Assembly (NCBI GenBank): GCA_018066965.1
Contig: JAGPVP010000078.1
Coordinates: forward strand, 1 to 64,000
Direction: 5' to 3'
Length of the DNA stretch: 64,000 bases
Source of the DNA: Zhongshania sp.
GTDB taxonomy: Bacteria; Pseudomonadota; Gammaproteobacteria; Pseudomonadales; Spongiibacteraceae
Shown here: piece by piece, positions 62,684 to 64,000 of the stretch
Layout: each line of letters starts with the position of its first letter
Numbering within the stretch: position 1 is the stretch's first letter
Made by a program: the position numbers and the translations under genes
Notes under the pieces: generated by a model
The model's database searches: none
Seen by the model: only the letters and a program-made list of their open reading frames with translations
Told to the model about the DNA's origin: nothing

Positions 62684-63697
62684 GTGAATCGCAAAGCGGC
62701 GCTGATTGGCGAAAATGGACAGCCGGCATTTGGCGTATTTGAGCAGGGCGTAGAGCGCATTAACTTTCAAGATTATGATTTGCGTTCGCCTATGGACCGC
62801 AAATTGGGGCGCTGTGCCAAGCATTTCAAATTTAATCAATTTCAATTTATTGCCTTGGTGAGCCCGCAGTTGATCGTCGGTGTGGCAATCGTGGACTTAA
62901 AATTGCTCAGCAATGCCTTTGTATACTTATACGATCCGCAGACCCAGGCATTTGACGAGTTTAGTTTTGTTCAGCCACTGGCTCGATATACCCATATTGA
63001 TACGCAGCCAGAGAGCGGTTCGGCGTCTTTTCGCAGCGGTAAGAATAAAATTTCAATCGAGGTTAAAGACGGGCGGCGGCAGCTTCGCGCCACCCTCAAA
63101 AGCGGTGTCACTATTAGCGCAGATATTGATGAGACCGACGCGGCATCGCTGGCTATGTGCAGTCGCGCCGGTTATCAGGGCTGGGTGTTTACTCGTAAGA
63201 ATGCGGCCTTGGTTTGTGATGGCAGCGTTGTCTGGGGTGGTAAACATATCAATTTAGCTGAGGCGAAGGCCTTGGCTTCGGTCGATTGGACCGCTGGCTA
63301 TATGCGGGGTGAAACTTTCTGGAATTGGGGGAGTATGTCGGCAACCTTGAGTGATGGTCGTAGGCTGGGGATGAATCTCGCTGCGGGGGTGAATGAAACC
63401 GGATTTACAGAAAATGCAGTATGGCTGGACGGCAAGCTGATAAAGGTAGATGCGGTGGATTTTCAATTTGACCGCTACCTTCCCAATAGTCCGTGGCGCA
63501 TGCGCTCAGCGGACGGCATAGTCGACTTAGTATTTACGCCATTGGGGCGGCGCAAAGAAAAAATTAATGCGGTTTTTATTGCGTCTAACTTTACACAGCA
63601 TTTTGGTGTGTTTGAGGGAGAGCTGCACATAGGCAATGAAGTAATAAGCATTAAGGATTGTTTGGGTTTTGCCGAGGACCACTACGCGCGGTGGTAG
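62684..63697 (+). CDS. DUF2804 family protein
   Basis: 337 residues from GTG 62684, the last in-frame start before the conserved region; an upstream start at 62516 adds unrelated sequence. RSPMDRKLGRCAKHFKFNQF, MCSRAGYQGWVFTRKNA, DWTAGYMRGETFWNWGS, MNLAAGVNETGFTENAVW and SNFTQHFGVFEG are features of DUF2804 (lipocalin/TOXD-like beta fold). Soluble. Function unknown. Confidence 0.87.
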   Translation: MNRKAALIGENGQPAFGVFEQGVERINFQDYDLRSPMDRKLGRCAKHFKFNQFQFIALVSPQLIVGVAIVDLKLLSNAFVYLYDPQTQAFDEFSFVQPLARYTHIDTQPESGSASFRSGKNKISIEVKDGRRQLRATLKSGVTISADIDETDAASLAMCSRAGYQGWVFTRKNAALVCDGSVVWGGKHINLAEAKALASVDWTAGYMRGETFWNWGSMSATLSDGRRLGMNLAAGVNETGFTENAVWLDGKLIKVDAVDFQFDRYLPNSPWRMRSADGIVDLVFTPLGRRKEKINAVFIASNFTQHFGVFEGELHIGNEVISIKDCLGFAEDHYARW

Positions 63698-63864
63698 TTG
63701 AATCGCTGCGTTTCCAAAGGAGGAAGTCCGGTTAGATAGCTACTGGGCCGAGCAGTTTCCTTTCTATTGGCAAATCTCGCATGAGGTTCTAATAACAAGT
63801 TGGAATGGGATTTACGAATTTACTTGAGCTGACGAAAAATAAAATAACAAGGGGTGGTAGATAT

Positions 63865-64000
63865 ATGAGGATAATAATACGTGGGCGAGTGCTACTTAGC
63901 GGCGTTGTTTTAGCGTTTTTGTCGGCGTGTGGCGGCGGCAGCGGTGGCGGTGTCGATGTTGCAGAGCTTAGCAATTCGGTAGAAGAGCAGGCGACCGTTT
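63865..64000 (+). CDS. Putative lipoprotein, 5' part only (runs off right edge)
   Basis: ATG 63865 with AAGGGG ten bases ahead. Basic start, hydrophobic VLLSGVVLAFLSAC with a lipobox LSAC, then a Gly/Ser linker. Forty-five codons are visible; function cannot be judged. Confidence 0.65.
   Translation, partial: MRIIIRGRVLLSGVVLAFLSACGGGSGGGVDVAELSNSVEEQATV

Noticed and set aside
62502-62729. Longer N-terminus of the phosphopantetheinyl transferase
   Set aside because: The extra 76 residues are Cys/His-rich, unrelated to the family, and overlap the divergent DUF2804 leader.

Overview
The window reads as a marine-type gammaproteobacterium, probably of the Spongiibacteraceae/Cellvibrionales kind. 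That placement is inferred from the gene content (minCDE order, RlmI, YghU, a DUF3348/DUF802/OmpA/DUF2894 operon, many TonB receptors and SDRs); no 16S is present. TTG starts recur (both block TetRs, the third TetR, minC, minD).

Region 1 (1-26.9 kb) is accessory catabolic DNA. A lipase-like lipoprotein is cut by the left edge. Two paralogous five-gene blocks then face each other as an inverted pair: TetR / OYE-like flavin reductase with a C-terminal four-Cys motif / extended SDR / TonB receptor / classical SDR at 0.7-7.1 kb, and the mirror image at 20.2-26.7 kb. Each has a divergent TetR and the same TTATATAA-type operator overlapping the OYE promoter. Between them lies an AraC-headed run of a flavin monooxygenase, BASS-type transporter, two SDRs, TauE/SafE permease, TonB receptor, SGNH esterase, sterol desaturase-like hydroxylase and small membrane protein, followed by a complete IS6-family element and a TRIC/UPF0126 protein. 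Solo IS6-type ends sit beside the inner border of each block, and a 39-bp inverted repeat (37/39) lies at 568-606 and 20081-20119. The gene set suggests outer-membrane uptake, ester cleavage and oxidoreduction of hydrophobic, perhaps terpenoid- or steroid-like, substrates; no substrate can be named.

Region 2 (26.9-35.3 kb) starts at an initiator tRNA (minus strand) with a U1-U72 mismatch, then carries a PQQ-type sorbosone dehydrogenase with a fused cytochrome c domain, an SDR, an alpha/beta hydrolase, a lipoprotein, a metallo-beta-lactamase-fold protein, another OYE and a tandem glutaredoxin/GST-N protein.

Region 3 (35.5-41.9 kb) is the most unusual. A tightly coupled four-gene operon (DUF3348, a MotA/TolQ-type channel with a long coiled-coil tail and DUF802, an OmpA/MotB-like partner, DUF2894) resembles the ZorAB motor without Zorya effectors. 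Just downstream a BrnT/BrnA toxin-antitoxin pair is bracketed by 195-bp direct repeats that duplicate the 3' end of the DUF2894 gene, and the BrnT frame lacks a start codon. Two small membrane-protein genes follow, separated by an attC-like palindrome.

Region 4 (41.9-47.5 kb) holds a LysR / orphan NMT1-type binding protein / biuret-hydrolase-like cysteine hydrolase cluster, a TetR-alpha/beta hydrolase divergent pair with clear palindromic operators, and a DTW-domain tRNA modification enzyme. Region 5 (47.6-64 kb) is mostly core: a ferritin-like helical protein, EamA exporter, YghU, a GGDEF cyclase, RlmI, a second methyltransferase, a BarA-like hybrid kinase with a degenerate first receiver, YaiI, minCDE, a phosphopantetheinyl transferase, a DUF2804 protein and the start of a lipoprotein gene cut by the right edge.
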